Source: an uncultured Paracoccaceae bacterium (GTDB lineage: Bacteria > Pseudomonadota > Alphaproteobacteria > Rhodobacterales > Rhodobacteraceae). Taken from it: a DNA stretch of 64,000 nucleotides. Below, in pieces: positions 7,725 to 16,385 of the stretch. Under the pieces are notes generated by a model that saw only the letters and a list, made by a program, of their open reading frames with translations, was not told the origin of the DNA and did not search any database. The stretch is taken from positions 1-64,000 of the forward strand of contig CANLND010000017.1 of NCBI GenBank assembly GCA_947492585.1. Direction: 5' to 3'. Position 1 is the stretch's first letter. Each line of letters starts with the position of its first letter. A program made the translations under genes and the position numbers.

Positions 7725-8741
7725 ATGCGCTGGACACGTACTCTACAAACCGTTGACGTCCATTGCGCCGGCGAGATCGGTCGCGTCATAACCGGTGGTG
7801 TTCTGAACATTCCTGGTGACACCATGTCGGCCAAACTGACCTATATCAACGAAGTTGATGACAGTTTGCGCCGCTGGCTGTGTTCAGAGCCGCGGGCCGC
7901 GGCCAACCATTCGTTTGTGTTGATCCCGCCCGCCTGCCATCCGGACGCTGATTTTGGCATGATTGTCCTCCAATCCGATCAGGCGCATGCAATGTCGGGA
8001 TCAAATTCGATGTGTGCTGTCACCGCGATTTTGGAAACCGGCATGATGCCAATGACCGAACCTCAAACGGTAGTCACTCTTGATACTGCAGCAGGGTTGG
8101 TGAAAGCGACAGCAGAGTGCAAAGACGGTAAAGTGACAGGCGTGAGCCTTGATATGCCACCGTCCTATGTTGCGTTGTCACAAGGTGTTGTCGACACCGA
8201 AGAATGGGGAAGCGTGGTATATGACATCTGCTATGGCGGGGTCTTTTACGCGCTTGTGGATGTGGAGCAGATAGGCGTGAGCATTGCGCCAGAGAACGCA
8301 CGACAGCTTGCGGAAATCGGTACAACGTTGCGCGATTTTATCGCCGAAACACTAAACATTGCACATCCCGAAATCCCAGAGGTCAACGGGCTTGCCTACG
8401 TTATGTTCCGCAGCCGGGACGAAGACGGGGCAATGCGCCATTGCACAACCCTAAAGCCAGCACGCACCGACAGATCTCCGTGTGGCACCGGAACCAACTC
8501 GACCGTTGCAGTTCTATACAGCATCGGTGAAATCGAGGTTGGTGAAACAATCGTTACACGTTCCATCATCGGCAGTGAATTCCGTGCGAAACTGATGGGT
8601 ACGACACAGATTGGGCCGTTTGCCGGATGCCAGGTGAATATTACGGGTCAATGTTGGATCCATGGTATTTCGCAGATTGGGCTTGATCCGACGGATCCAT
8701 TTCCGAGCGGTTTCACGCTCTCTGACACATGGGGTGGATAA
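7725..8741 (+). CDS. Proline racemase/4-hydroxyproline 2-epimerase family protein with Ser/Cys active site
   Basis: This 338-residue protein belongs to the proline racemase superfamily. The second catalytic position is Cys (C253 in DRSPCGTGT). The first, normally Cys in the M-C-G-H context, is here Ser (S91 in MSGSNS). In the superfamily Cys/Cys enzymes racemise proline or epimerise 4-hydroxyproline, Cys/Thr enzymes dehydrate trans-3-hydroxyproline, and Ser/Cys variants also exist with hydroxyproline activities. Given the oxidase, deaminase and dehydrogenase next to it, conversion of trans-4-hydroxy-L-proline to cis-4-hydroxy-D-proline is most likely. AAGGA about eight bases upstream supports the start; the gap to the aldehyde dehydrogenase is 3 bp. 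Confidence 0.83.
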   Translation: MRWTRTLQTVDVHCAGEIGRVITGGVLNIPGDTMSAKLTYINEVDDSLRRWLCSEPRAAANHSFVLIPPACHPDADFGMIVLQSDQAHAMSGSNSMCAVTAILETGMMPMTEPQTVVTLDTAAGLVKATAECKDGKVTGVSLDMPPSYVALSQGVVDTEEWGSVVYDICYGGVFYALVDVEQIGVSIAPENARQLAEIGTTLRDFIAETLNIAHPEIPEVNGLAYVMFRSRDEDGAMRHCTTLKPARTDRSPCGTGTNSTVAVLYSIGEIEVGETIVTRSIIGSEFRAKLMGTTQIGPFAGCQVNITGQCWIHGISQIGLDPTDPFPSGFTLSDTWGG

Positions 8742-8745
8742 AGTC

Positions 8746-9519
8746 ATGAAATTGGGATTCATTGGAACCGGTGTGATATCTGAGGCTATCGTCACCGGGC
8801 TATTAAAGGCAAAGTATCCGGCGGACACGATCTATGTGTCCGCTCGCACGCGTGAGACGTCCGCCCGACTGGCGACGCTGTCAGACTTGGTGCAGGTTTG
8901 TGAAACCAACGATGAAATTGTGGCAAAGGCAGATGTTGTATTTCTTGCCGTACGCCCGCAGCACGCAGAGGACGTGCTTGCACCGTTGTCATTCCGCTCT
9001 GATCACAAAATCATCAGCTTGATCGCAACGATCGCAGGCAGCGACTTAAGGGACTGGACCCATCAAGACGCTGAAATCTGCCGTGCCATTCCGTTGCCAT
9101 CCGTTTCTGAACTGAAAGGCGTGACCGCGATCTTTCCGTCATCTGATTTGGCAATCGATATCTTTGATCGCCTTGGTTACGCGGTGCCAACAAAGACACT
9201 TAACGAATTTGACGCCTATACCGTCGCAAGCGCCATGATGGGCTTTTCGTTTGGTGTGGCAGAGGCTGCGACGCAATGGCTGTGTCAACAGGGTACGCCG
9301 TATGACGATGCCCGAGCCTATTTGGCAAAGATGCTGCACGCCCTCACCGAAACGGCTGTTCAAATGCCCGATCGTAGTTTTGAAGATCTTCGGCTGGCGC
9401 ACACAACACCTGGTGGACTAAACGCGCAGCTTTTCGAAACCTTTTGCGCTCATGGCGGGGCTGAAGCATTGGCCACGGCCTGCGAGGCTGTGGCCGAACG
9501 TATCCGCGACAATTCTTAA
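8746..9519 (+). CDS. Pyrroline-5-carboxylate reductase-like protein (ProC family)
   Basis: This 257-residue protein begins with the NADPH-binding Rossmann motif GFIGTGVISEAIVTGLL and continues with the ADVVFLAVRPQ segment typical of ProC. The C-terminal helical domain includes LTETAVQMPDRSFEDLRLAHTTPGG, resembling the ProC signature with the GGL/GGxN turn. ProC reduces 1-pyrroline-5-carboxylate to proline. As last gene of the operon, 4 bp after the epimerase, it may instead reduce a pyrroline-2-carboxylate-type intermediate or salvage one; this is inference. The start at 8746 gives the canonical N-terminus. It converges on a LysR gene with only 15 bp between stops. Confidence 0.8.
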   Translation: MKLGFIGTGVISEAIVTGLLKAKYPADTIYVSARTRETSARLATLSDLVQVCETNDEIVAKADVVFLAVRPQHAEDVLAPLSFRSDHKIISLIATIAGSDLRDWTHQDAEICRAIPLPSVSELKGVTAIFPSSDLAIDIFDRLGYAVPTKTLNEFDAYTVASAMMGFSFGVAEAATQWLCQQGTPYDDARAYLAKMLHALTETAVQMPDRSFEDLRLAHTTPGGLNAQLFETFCAHGGAEALATACEAVAERIRDNS

Positions 9520-9534
9520 CCGTCAACGCCTAGT

Positions 9535-10407
9535 TCAGTCTTGGTCTTTCAGCCACTCGCGTACAATTTCAACGAGTTTGGGCTGTCTTGGTGCACGCGG
9601 CGCCACGACATAAAAGCTGTTTTCGGTGCGAATGGAAAAGGGAAATGGTTGGCACAGTCGACCATTGGAAAGCTCAACGTTGACCAACGCTTTGTTTGAT
9701 AAAGCGATGCCTTGGCCCGCAATGGCGGCGTCGATCGCCAGAGAGGTCTGACTAAAGCTCATCGTGCGAAGTTCTGTTGTGGGAGGTGTTCCAAGTGCCG
9801 CTTCGAGAAACACGGGCCACTGCCCATGGGTGTCTTCCAAGAGGACATGGCGGGTGAGATCTGTCGCAGCCAACATCGGGGTCTCCCCAAGGGTAAGATC
9901 CGGGTGACAGACTGCAATTACCCTATCGTCTAAGATCGGCTCGGCGACAAGCCCTGGTCCAAATGGTGGCTTGCCTTGTCGAATGGCGATATCCACGCCA
10001 TCGGTCTGAAAATTTGCCAATGCATTAGAGGCATCCAAGCGAATTCTAATATCGGGGTGGGCCGTCGAAAAATCACCAAGCCGGGGCACCAACCACCGTG
10101 TAGCGAAGGAAGGCGTGGAGCTGATGGTCACAATGGAATCAACTGGCGCGAGGTCTTTTGTTGCCTCAGCTATAATATCAAAAGCTCTCACAAGTGGCGT
10201 GAGATATCTGCGCCCTTGATCCGTAAGCGATAGACCCCGTGCGTGCCGGTTGAAAAGGTTCACCTTAAGCTGCTTTTCAAGGGCGCGCACCTGCTGCGCG
10301 ACAGCACCTTGTGTGACACCCAACTCTTCTGCGGCCATCCGAAAGTTCAGATGACGCCCCGACGCTTCGAAGGCTTTCAACGAGTTGAGCGGCGGAATCT
10401 TTCGCAT
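9535..10407 (-). CDS. LysR-family transcriptional regulator (GcvA-like)
   Basis: This 290-residue protein starts IPPLNSLKAFEASGRHLNF and has the recognition-helix region VTQGAVAQQVRALEKQL, which is characteristic of the GcvA branch of LysR regulators; residues 90-290 form the periplasmic-binding-like effector domain. It is transcribed divergently from an SDR/FAD-oxidoreductase pair, and the 128-bp space between carries two short perfect palindromes. By the usual LysR logic it regulates that pair. The effector is unknown. Confidence 0.88.
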   Translation of the reverse strand: MRKIPPLNSLKAFEASGRHLNFRMAAEELGVTQGAVAQQVRALEKQLKVNLFNRHARGLSLTDQGRRYLTPLVRAFDIIAEATKDLAPVDSIVTISSTPSFATRWLVPRLGDFSTAHPDIRIRLDASNALANFQTDGVDIAIRQGKPPFGPGLVAEPILDDRVIAVCHPDLTLGETPMLAATDLTRHVLLEDTHGQWPVFLEAALGTPPTTELRTMSFSQTSLAIDAAIAGQGIALSNKALVNVELSNGRLCQPFPFSIRTENSFYVVAPRAPRQPKLVEIVREWLKDQD

Positions 10408-10426
10408 CAGTTTTCCAGCATTTATG

Positions 10427-10462
10427 TGTAGATTTTCTACATTCTTAATTCAGAAATTCTGA
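10427..10462. promoter_or_regulatory. Two palindromes in the LysR-SDR divergent promoter
   Basis: TGTAGA-TTT-TCTACA (10427-10441) fits the T-N11-A layout of LysR recognition sites. A second palindrome TCAGAA-A-TTCTGA (10450-10462) follows eight bases later. Both lie between the divergent starts and are likely recognition and activation sites. Confidence 0.5.
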
Positions 10463-10535
10463 TTGGTCAAAACTTAGAAGAAGGCGCATCCTGCTGACAA
10501 GAAAATCGCATATGGAAATCTAGGGAGATGCAACA

Positions 10536-11243
10536 ATGACTGACACCAAAGTCGCAATCATCACCGCAGGTGGCAGTGGCATGGGCGCAGATTCCGCCAG
10601 AAGACTGGCCAAAGATGGCTTCAAAGTCGGTATCCTGTCGTCATCAGGCAAGGGCCAAGCGCTTGCAGAGGAGCTTGGTGGTATCGGGGTCACGGGTACT
10701 AACACATCCAGCGCGGACATTCAGAACCTGGTAGATCAGGCGATGGCAAAGTGGGGCCGCGTTGATGTGTTGGTGAACTCTGCAGGCCACGGTCCGCGCG
10801 CACCCATCCTTGATATCAGCGATGAAGATTGGCACGAAGGGATGGAAGTGTATTTCCTGAACGCCGTACGTGCGACGCGCATCGTTGCACCGATCATGAT
10901 TGCGCAGAAGTCCGGCGCCATCATCAACATCTCTACGTTTGCAGCGTTTGAACCAGATCCTGTTTTCCCGACGTCTGGAGTGATGCGTGCTGGCTTGGCC
11001 GCGTATTCAAAGCTGTTTGCAGATAAATATGCCGCCGACAACGTTCGGATGAACAATGTATTGCCTGGTTTCATCGACAGCCTGCCAGAAAACCCTGAGT
11101 GGAAAGCCCGCATTCCCCTGGGGCGTTACGGCAAATCTTTTGACGAGATCGCATCAACCGTGGCCTTTCTTGCCTCTGAGGGCGGGGCCTACATTACTGG
11201 CCAAAACATTCGCGTTGACGGCGGCATTACGCGCTCCGTCTAA
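10536..11243 (+). CDS. Atypical short-chain dehydrogenase/reductase family protein
   Basis: This 235-residue Rossmann protein has the SDR architecture: a TAGGSGMG cofactor loop (10-17), VNSAG (80-84) and the C-terminal ITGQNIRVDGG. The catalytic positions are abnormal. Aligning on NIST and the VLPGF segment puts Ser147 and Arg151 where SDR enzymes have Tyr and Lys of the YxxxK motif, and Thr134 at the catalytic Ser. It may have a different chemistry or a non-catalytic role. GGGAGA nine bases upstream supports the start. It precedes an FAD oxidoreductase by 17-23 bp, and the two probably act in one pathway under the divergent LysR. Confidence 0.82.
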   Translation: MTDTKVAIITAGGSGMGADSARRLAKDGFKVGILSSSGKGQALAEELGGIGVTGTNTSSADIQNLVDQAMAKWGRVDVLVNSAGHGPRAPILDISDEDWHEGMEVYFLNAVRATRIVAPIMIAQKSGAIINISTFAAFEPDPVFPTSGVMRAGLAAYSKLFADKYAADNVRMNNVLPGFIDSLPENPEWKARIPLGRYGKSFDEIASTVAFLASEGGAYITGQNIRVDGGITRSV

Positions 11244-11266
11244 GATCGCCCACGAAGGAAATGATC

Positions 11267-12523
11267 ATGACCCACACACCAAAATCCTACGACAAGCTTT
11301 TCAAAATCGACGTGCCAAACGTTGACGCCACGCCAAAATACGACAGCTATGACGTCGTCATCGTTGGCGGTGCCACCATGGGCGCTTGCACCGCTTGGTT
11401 TCTGGCTTCCAACCCAGATTTCAAAGGCCGTGTTCTGATTGTTGAGAAAGACCAATCCTATCTCGCGTCTCAGACGGCAGCATCCAACAACTGCATGCGC
11501 CAGCAGTTTGCAAACCCGATCAACGTAAAGATTGGCCAGCACTGCGCCGATTTTGTACGCAACTTCCGCGAAAACCTGGGTGGCGATACCGCCGTACCAG
11601 AGCTTGGTATCCGCAACTTTGGTTACCTATATCTGTCAGACTCGCCTGAGCTGACCAAAGTTCTTGAGCGCGATCAAAACGTTCAAGAAGAGGCGGGTGC
11701 AGGTACCAAAATGGTGGACGCCGACACGATCGCGGCAGCTTACCCTTTCTACAACCTCTCTGACATCCAAGCTGGTAGCCTCAACACAGTGGATGAGGGC
11801 TATTACGATGCGCCTTTGATGGTAGAATGGTTGCTGCGCAAGTCGATCGAAAAGGGTGTCGACTATGTGGAGAATGAAGTCGTTGAAATGGGCCGCGAAG
11901 GTGATCAAATCACAAGCGTAACCTTGGCAACGGGCCAGGTTGTTCAGGCAGGCGCCGTGGTCAATGCTGCGGGTACGCGTGCGGGCAACGTCGCTGCGTT
12001 GGCGGGCATCGAGCTCGATATCCAACCAAAGCGCCGCTACACCTATATCTTTAAAGCGAAAGAGCCTCTTGATCGCGATCTGCCACTGACAATTGATCCG
12101 ACTGGTGTGCACTTCCGTCAGTTTGGAGACAACTACCTTGTTGGCTGTCCTCCACTGGGTGAAGATTCCACCGTGGGTGTCGATGATTTCTCTGCTGAGG
12201 AAACCATCTGGGCGGATAAAATCCACCCCATCATCTCGAACCGCATTCCGCAATTCAAAGACGTCGAAATCATCGACTTCTGGATGGGTCACTATGATTT
12301 CAACACCTTTGATTTCAACGTGGTGATTGGGCCGCACGACAAAGTGTCAAACTTCCATTTCACCAATGGCTCTTCTGGCCACGGTTCACAGCAGGGACCG
12401 TCTGTGGGTCGTGGTGTGGCCGAGCAGATCATCTATGGCGAGTTCCGGTCGCTGGATTTGTCCCCATTCCTCTACGACCGTTTCGCTAAAGGCGAGCGTG
12501 TTATCGAACGGGCTGTCATCTGA
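11267..12523 (+). CDS. DAO-family FAD-dependent oxidoreductase
   Basis: This roughly 418-residue flavoprotein has the FAD-binding motif VIVGGATMGACTAW near residue 35 and a C-terminal DAO-type segment NFHFTNGSSGHGSQQGPSVG. It resembles the sarcosine/dimethylglycine dehydrogenase and FOXRED1-like branch. Such enzymes oxidise amino acids or N-methylated amines. A start at 11267 has GAAGGA at good spacing, whereas the ATG at 11261 is too close to it. The gene follows the SDR gene. The substrate is unknown. It is followed by a large stem-loop before the convergent hydrolase gene. Confidence 0.83.
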   Translation: MTHTPKSYDKLFKIDVPNVDATPKYDSYDVVIVGGATMGACTAWFLASNPDFKGRVLIVEKDQSYLASQTAASNNCMRQQFANPINVKIGQHCADFVRNFRENLGGDTAVPELGIRNFGYLYLSDSPELTKVLERDQNVQEEAGAGTKMVDADTIAAAYPFYNLSDIQAGSLNTVDEGYYDAPLMVEWLLRKSIEKGVDYVENEVVEMGREGDQITSVTLATGQVVQAGAVVNAAGTRAGNVAALAGIELDIQPKRRYTYIFKAKEPLDRDLPLTIDPTGVHFRQFGDNYLVGCPPLGEDSTVGVDDFSAEETIWADKIHPIISNRIPQFKDVEIIDFWMGHYDFNTFDFNVVIGPHDKVSNFHFTNGSSGHGSQQGPSVGRGVAEQIIYGEFRSLDLSPFLYDRFAKGERVIERAVI

Positions 12524-12637
12524 TAGCATTTGGGAACAAGAAGGAGCTCTGTGTGGGTTTGGCGAGTAAACGTCTGAGTGGATATTGAAAGACCAAAATC
12601 GACCTTGTTTGGATCTAATTCGCTTGGCTGGTATGCG

Positions 12638-12689
12638 GAGGAGCGGACTTTGCGTGCATTCGGTGCGGCTGCACCAAGGTCCGCTCCTC
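12638..12689. terminator. Compound stem-loop between convergent genes
   Basis: GAGGAGCGGAC (12638-12648) pairs perfectly with GTCCGCTCCTC (12679-12689), and the loop contains an inner stem GGTGC/GCACC (12662-12675). It lies after the FAD oxidoreductase and before the end of the convergent hydrolase gene. There is no U tract, so a terminator role is tentative. Confidence 0.45.
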
Positions 12690-12695
12690 AACGCG

Positions 12696-13481
12696 TCAAT
12701 TTACCGCGCTCTCCAATAAACGGAAAAAGTCGCTTTTGGCATGAATTTCTTGCCAGGGTTTATGCCCGCAGCGCTGAAGCTCGATGAATTGTGCTTCCGG
12801 CAGCGACGCTTGTAGCGGAATGCGAACGCCTTCTGAGGGTCTTGAATCGTAGTCGCCGTGGATCGCCAAAACAGGGCATTGAATTGCCGACAGTACGCCT
12901 ACCAATGAACCGTTCTTACGCATCTCGTTGGCTTCAGGCCAAACCGCTCCGTGTATCGCTTGGTCAAATTCAACGAAGGGGAGCGGCGAGGTGTCTCGTG
13001 AATGGGTATCAGCTACGTCATTCAGTTCAATGAAACGCGCAACTTCGGAAGCGCTGCCTTCTTGTGTGCTTAACGTTATCTTACTTAGTTCTGCCTTCTG
13101 TTCGTCGGTTAAACGGGAGTTTTTCGTTGTTCGGATCGACGAAGCAAAGCGCTCTTCAAACGGACCACTACCCACGAGGATGAGCTTTTGGATCAGAGCG
13201 TTATGGCGTGCAGCAAACAAACATCCAAGCCACGCGCCCCAAGACCAGCCGATAACAATAACAGGTGGCGAACACAGTGCTTCGATCTGCGACTTGAGCT
13301 CTTCAATTTGAGCATTCACCGAGCGACCCGTTTGGAAAGGCTCTAAGACGGCATGACCCCTCTTGCCAAGTTCCTGCGCTACAGGTTCGACTTCTCCTGC
13401 ACCACCAGGCCCACCGTGCAGCATCACTACACGTGAAGTTGTTTCGCCGTATTGGCGGAAGCCTTGCCCAATCTTGGTCAT
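12696..13481 (-). CDS. Alpha/beta-fold hydrolase
   Basis: This 261-residue protein has a complete alpha/beta hydrolase triad: the oxyanion-hole HGGPGG (22-27), nucleophile S80 in GWSWGAW, acid in IHGDYDSRP (D210 or D212) and H240 in CGHKPWQE. The HGGPG motif is also seen in proline iminopeptidases and related esterases. It is a single gene between a convergent oxidoreductase and a gene-free stretch, so context gives no substrate. It lacks a signal peptide and is probably cytoplasmic. Confidence 0.82.
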   Translation of the reverse strand: MTKIGQGFRQYGETTSRVVMLHGGPGGAGEVEPVAQELGKRGHAVLEPFQTGRSVNAQIEELKSQIEALCSPPVIVIGWSWGAWLGCLFAARHNALIQKLILVGSGPFEERFASSIRTTKNSRLTDEQKAELSKITLSTQEGSASEVARFIELNDVADTHSRDTSPLPFVEFDQAIHGAVWPEANEMRKNGSLVGVLSAIQCPVLAIHGDYDSRPSEGVRIPLQASLPEAQFIELQRCGHKPWQEIHAKSDFFRLLESAVN

Positions 13482-13951
13482 TCAACAACGGTAGTTGCTT
13501 TCAACATGCATTGCCAGCGGGGCAGTATTAAAACCTTAGCATCCAGAACCGCCATTGGCGCGTCGTGCAGCATTCGGTATGGGTTCGAAGCCGTCATCTG
13601 AAAATTTGGGTTAAAGAACGTCGCTCCCTACCCCCGCAAGGCTTTTCAGCCCTTCGATAGTTGACATCGACGCGCTGCAGCCTTGCTGTCGTTAGCGTTT
13701 GGGGTGACATTTCTACGTTGCGCAACCAGCGAAAATTCTAATTGGTGGCAACGTCGCAGTTCGTTACGACAGCTAAGTTCGCGGTACAATTGTGATGCCC
13801 TGAAGCTTAAGTAGACATCGGCGATCTGAGTTCTCTTTGTCGGCTATATGGGCAAACCTGACACTGAATATTCTGCTTCCAGAGACTGCTTCAACCACCC
13901 CATCCTGACACAGCAGAGGGCGGTTGAAGCAAAACAGAAACTAGCCCTGTG
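13482..13951. other. 470-bp intergenic stretch without a gene
   Basis: No convincing coding region is seen on either strand. A 10-bp inverted repeat, TGCTTCAACC (13887-13896) and GGTTGAAGCA (13922-13931), lies just downstream of the agmatinase-like gene on its strand and may act in its 3' end formation. The rest holds promoter sequence for the hydrolase at most. Confidence 0.5.
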
Positions 13952-14906
13952 TTACTCTTCTGCCTGATTTTCAAAAATTCGACCGATGGTATTCAGCAAA
14001 ATTTGTGCGGCCAGAATACTGGTCGTTCCGGTATGGTCGTAGTCAGGCGCAACTTCGACAAGATCAATCCCAACGATTGTCCCACGTTTGGAAAGACCGT
14101 CCACAAACTCCAAGACCTCATAGTACAAGAAACCACCATGACTCGGCGTGCCTGTTCCGGGTGCAATCGAGGGATCAAATCCGTCAATATCAATCGTCAG
14201 ATAGTAGCGTTTCCCTTCTGGAATGCGCTCTAGCATCGCCTCCACGCCCATGTTTCGAAACTGGCGCACGGACACGATATCTGAACCCATTTTGCGCGCG
14301 TCATCATACCCTTCTTTTGCGGTAGACGAGACGTTGCGTATACCGACCTGGGACAGGCCCGTGACCCACGGGCGCTCGGCGGCGCGGCGCATCGGGTTGC
14401 CGTGACCATTGCGCACTCCGTGGCGCTCATCGACGAAATCCAGGTGGGCGTCGATCTGCACGATATGGATTGGCTGCTGGTCCGAAAAATGCCGCGACGC
14501 AGGGGATATTGATCGAATGATCGCCGCCCAGAACAACCGGTAACGCTCCGGCCTCCAGAATAGCACGCACGCCTTTTTCGATATTGGTGTGGCTGGTCTC
14601 GGTATCGGTGTGCAGGATGTCGGCATCACCAATATCCACAATCCGTGTATCCGCGAGGTAGGTCACGTCATCTTCGTGATCATAGGCCCCTGCATGGCCA
14701 AACGAGAACAATGTGGAGGCGTCACGAATGCCGCGCGGACCAAATCGTGCCCCTGCACGCCACTGCGTGCCAAAGTCAAAAGGCGCACCCAAAATGGCGA
14801 CATCAGCGTCAATTTTGGACCAATCCGGTTCATAAGGGGATTTTGCAAAAGTCGCGATCCCGACAAAAGGCAGGTCTAACCGACCGGTTTCGTATCCGTG
14901 GCTCAT
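13952..14906 (-). pseudogene. speB: Agmatinase/ureohydrolase family gene with a one-base frameshift
   Basis: Two overlapping frames make one ureohydrolase. The first gives MSHGYETGRLDLPF, then the metal motif GGDHSI and IPCVAAF; the second continues with SDQQPIHIVQ, the DAHLDF motif, and TIDIDGFDPSIAPG, to the end NQAEE. Joining them requires removing one A from the run at 14485-14489, which would give a full-length protein of about 317 residues with all Mn-binding motifs. Family members hydrolyse agmatine, guanidinobutyrate or related guanidino compounds to urea and an amine. The start at 14906 has AGAGAAG upstream. The gene is the last of a minus-strand group with an amino-acid ABC transporter, so the substrate may be imported by it. 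A homopolymer indel could be a sequencing error. Confidence 0.85.
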
Positions 14907-14956
14907 TTCTATTCTTCTCTTTGTGTTGAAGGTGTCCCGACGCCGAGACAAACTAT

Positions 14957-15739
14957 TCAGATCGCGCGTTCACGGGAGGTTTCCAAAAATTGGCGCAGTC
15001 GTTCGCTGTGAGGATTGCCAAAAATATCGGCGGGTGGACCATCTTCAACGATGGTCCCGTGGTCCATGAACACCACACGATTTGCGGCCTGAGCGGCAAA
15101 GCCCATTTCATGGGTAACAATCACCATTGTCATCCCGTCATTGGCCAGAGCACGCATGACGTTCAGTACTTCCCCTACAAGCTCTGGGTCCAGAGCAGAG
15201 GTGGGCTCATCAAACAGGATGGCCCTGGGAGACACCGCAAGTGCACGTGCGATGGCAACACGTTGTTTTTGGCCTCCAGACAATTGATGAGGATGTTTGC
15301 AAGCGTGTTCATCAAGACCAACCTTTTTCAGCGCATCAAAGGCGATGGTTTCAGCTTCAGATGCAGATTTTCCATGCACCAGTTTCAGCGCCAGAGCCAC
15401 GTTGCCGATCGCATTCATATGTGGCCACAGGTGAAAATGCTGAAAGACCATTCCCAGAGGCGCACGCGCCTCGGCCAGTTCTTTCTCAGTTTGCTTGGCC
15501 TTTTTCTCTGCACCACCGTTCCAGCCGATCTCGCGACCAAAAATGTGGATCTCCCCACCGTTGTGGGGGGCCAGAAACGCCAGCGTACGCAGCAGTGTGG
15601 ATTTTCCTGAACCCGAAGGTCCGATGATACAGACCACCTCGCCTTCGTCGACGGTCAGATCTACATCCTGAAGAACTGTCTTGGTTCCATAGATTTTGGT
15701 GACTTTGCGGGCACTGATGGCATGTTCAGTATTGGGCAT
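14957..15739 (-). CDS. Polar amino acid ABC transporter, ATP-binding protein
   Basis: This 260-residue ATPase has Walker [10 protein letters not shown] (about 39-47), signature LSGGQKQR, Walker [16 protein letters not shown] and the H-loop VTHEMGFA, the pattern of the GlnQ/HisP family. A short insertion follows the first domain half ([14 protein letters not shown]). It is directly downstream of two permease genes and a solute-binding protein gene on the same strand, with 1-6 bp spacing, forming a complete importer. The frameshifted ureohydrolase gene lies 50 bp further on. Confidence 0.93.
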   Translation of the reverse strand: MPNTEHAISARKVTKIYGTKTVLQDVDLTVDEGEVVCIIGPSGSGKSTLLRTLAFLAPHNGGEIHIFGREIGWNGGAEKKAKQTEKELAEARAPLGMVFQHFHLWPHMNAIGNVALALKLVHGKSASEAETIAFDALKKVGLDEHACKHPHQLSGGQKQRVAIARALAVSPRAILFDEPTSALDPELVGEVLNVMRALANDGMTMVIVTHEMGFAAQAANRVVFMDHGTIVEDGPPADIFGNPHSERLRQFLETSRERAI

Positions 15740-15740
15740 C

Positions 15741-16385
15741 TCAGTGGCCTCCTATTTGGTAGTGCCGCTCAACGGCGAGTCCAACTTGTGCAATTGCCTC
15801 CACAAGCGCCCAATAGAGAAGCGCTGCGATGATAAACGGTTGCACAGAAAAGGTGATGGTCGCCAATTCGCTGGCCGCTTTGGTGAGTTCAGCGATGGTA
15901 ATGACGGATAAGACCGCGGATTCTTTAACCAGGATAATGGTTTGGCCAAAGATCGGTGGAATGACAGTCCGAGCAGCCTGCGGGATCTCAATATGCACAA
16001 TACATTTGAGGCGGTTGATGCCCAGCATGGATGCCGCTTCTACATCTCCGATCGGAACTGCATTCAAACCTGCCCTCAGGATTTCTGCAAAGGCGCCTGC
16101 GCCGAAAAAACCCAGGCCAACAATACCAGCCGCCGGAGCGGATAGGCGCAACCCAATCTGTGGCCCCCCATAATACAGCAAAAACAACAGAAGAACGAGC
16201 GGAGCCCCGCGCATCACTTCGACGTAGACGCGGGCGGGTGCATTGATCCAAACGCGGTCAGAGCGCAAGCAGAACGCAAGGGGAACTGCGAGCGCAAGTG
16301 CAAGAAGCGTGCCCCACAGTGTCATCCATGCAGTGAGACCAAGCCCCTGAATTAGAAGCCCTAAATCTGCGGACGTAAGGCTCAT
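15741..16385 (-). CDS. Polar amino acid ABC transporter, permease 2
   Basis: This 214-residue inner-membrane permease of the HisM/GlnP type has about five transmembrane helices and the EAA loop around [25 protein letters not shown], which docks on the ATPase. Its ATG overlaps the stop of the upstream permease by one base, indicating translational coupling. With the other permease it should form a heterodimeric channel. Confidence 0.92.
   Translation of the reverse strand: MSLTSADLGLLIQGLGLTAWMTLWGTLLALALAVPLAFCLRSDRVWINAPARVYVEVMRGAPLVLLLFLLYYGGPQIGLRLSAPAAGIVGLGFFGAGAFAEILRAGLNAVPIGDVEAASMLGINRLKCIVHIEIPQAARTVIPPIFGQTIILVKESAVLSVITIAELTKAASELATITFSVQPFIIAALLYWALVEAIAQVGLAVERHYQIGGH

Noticed and set aside
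12578-12787. 69-residue ORF over the stem-loop before the alpha/beta hydrolase gene
   Set aside because: It overlaps both the hairpin and the hydrolase 3' end, has no ribosome-binding site and matches no family.
14427-14951. Two separate agmatinase-like genes at 13952-14641 and 14427-14951
   Set aside because: The second continues the first at the point where family similarity switches frame, so they are one gene with a one-base indel.
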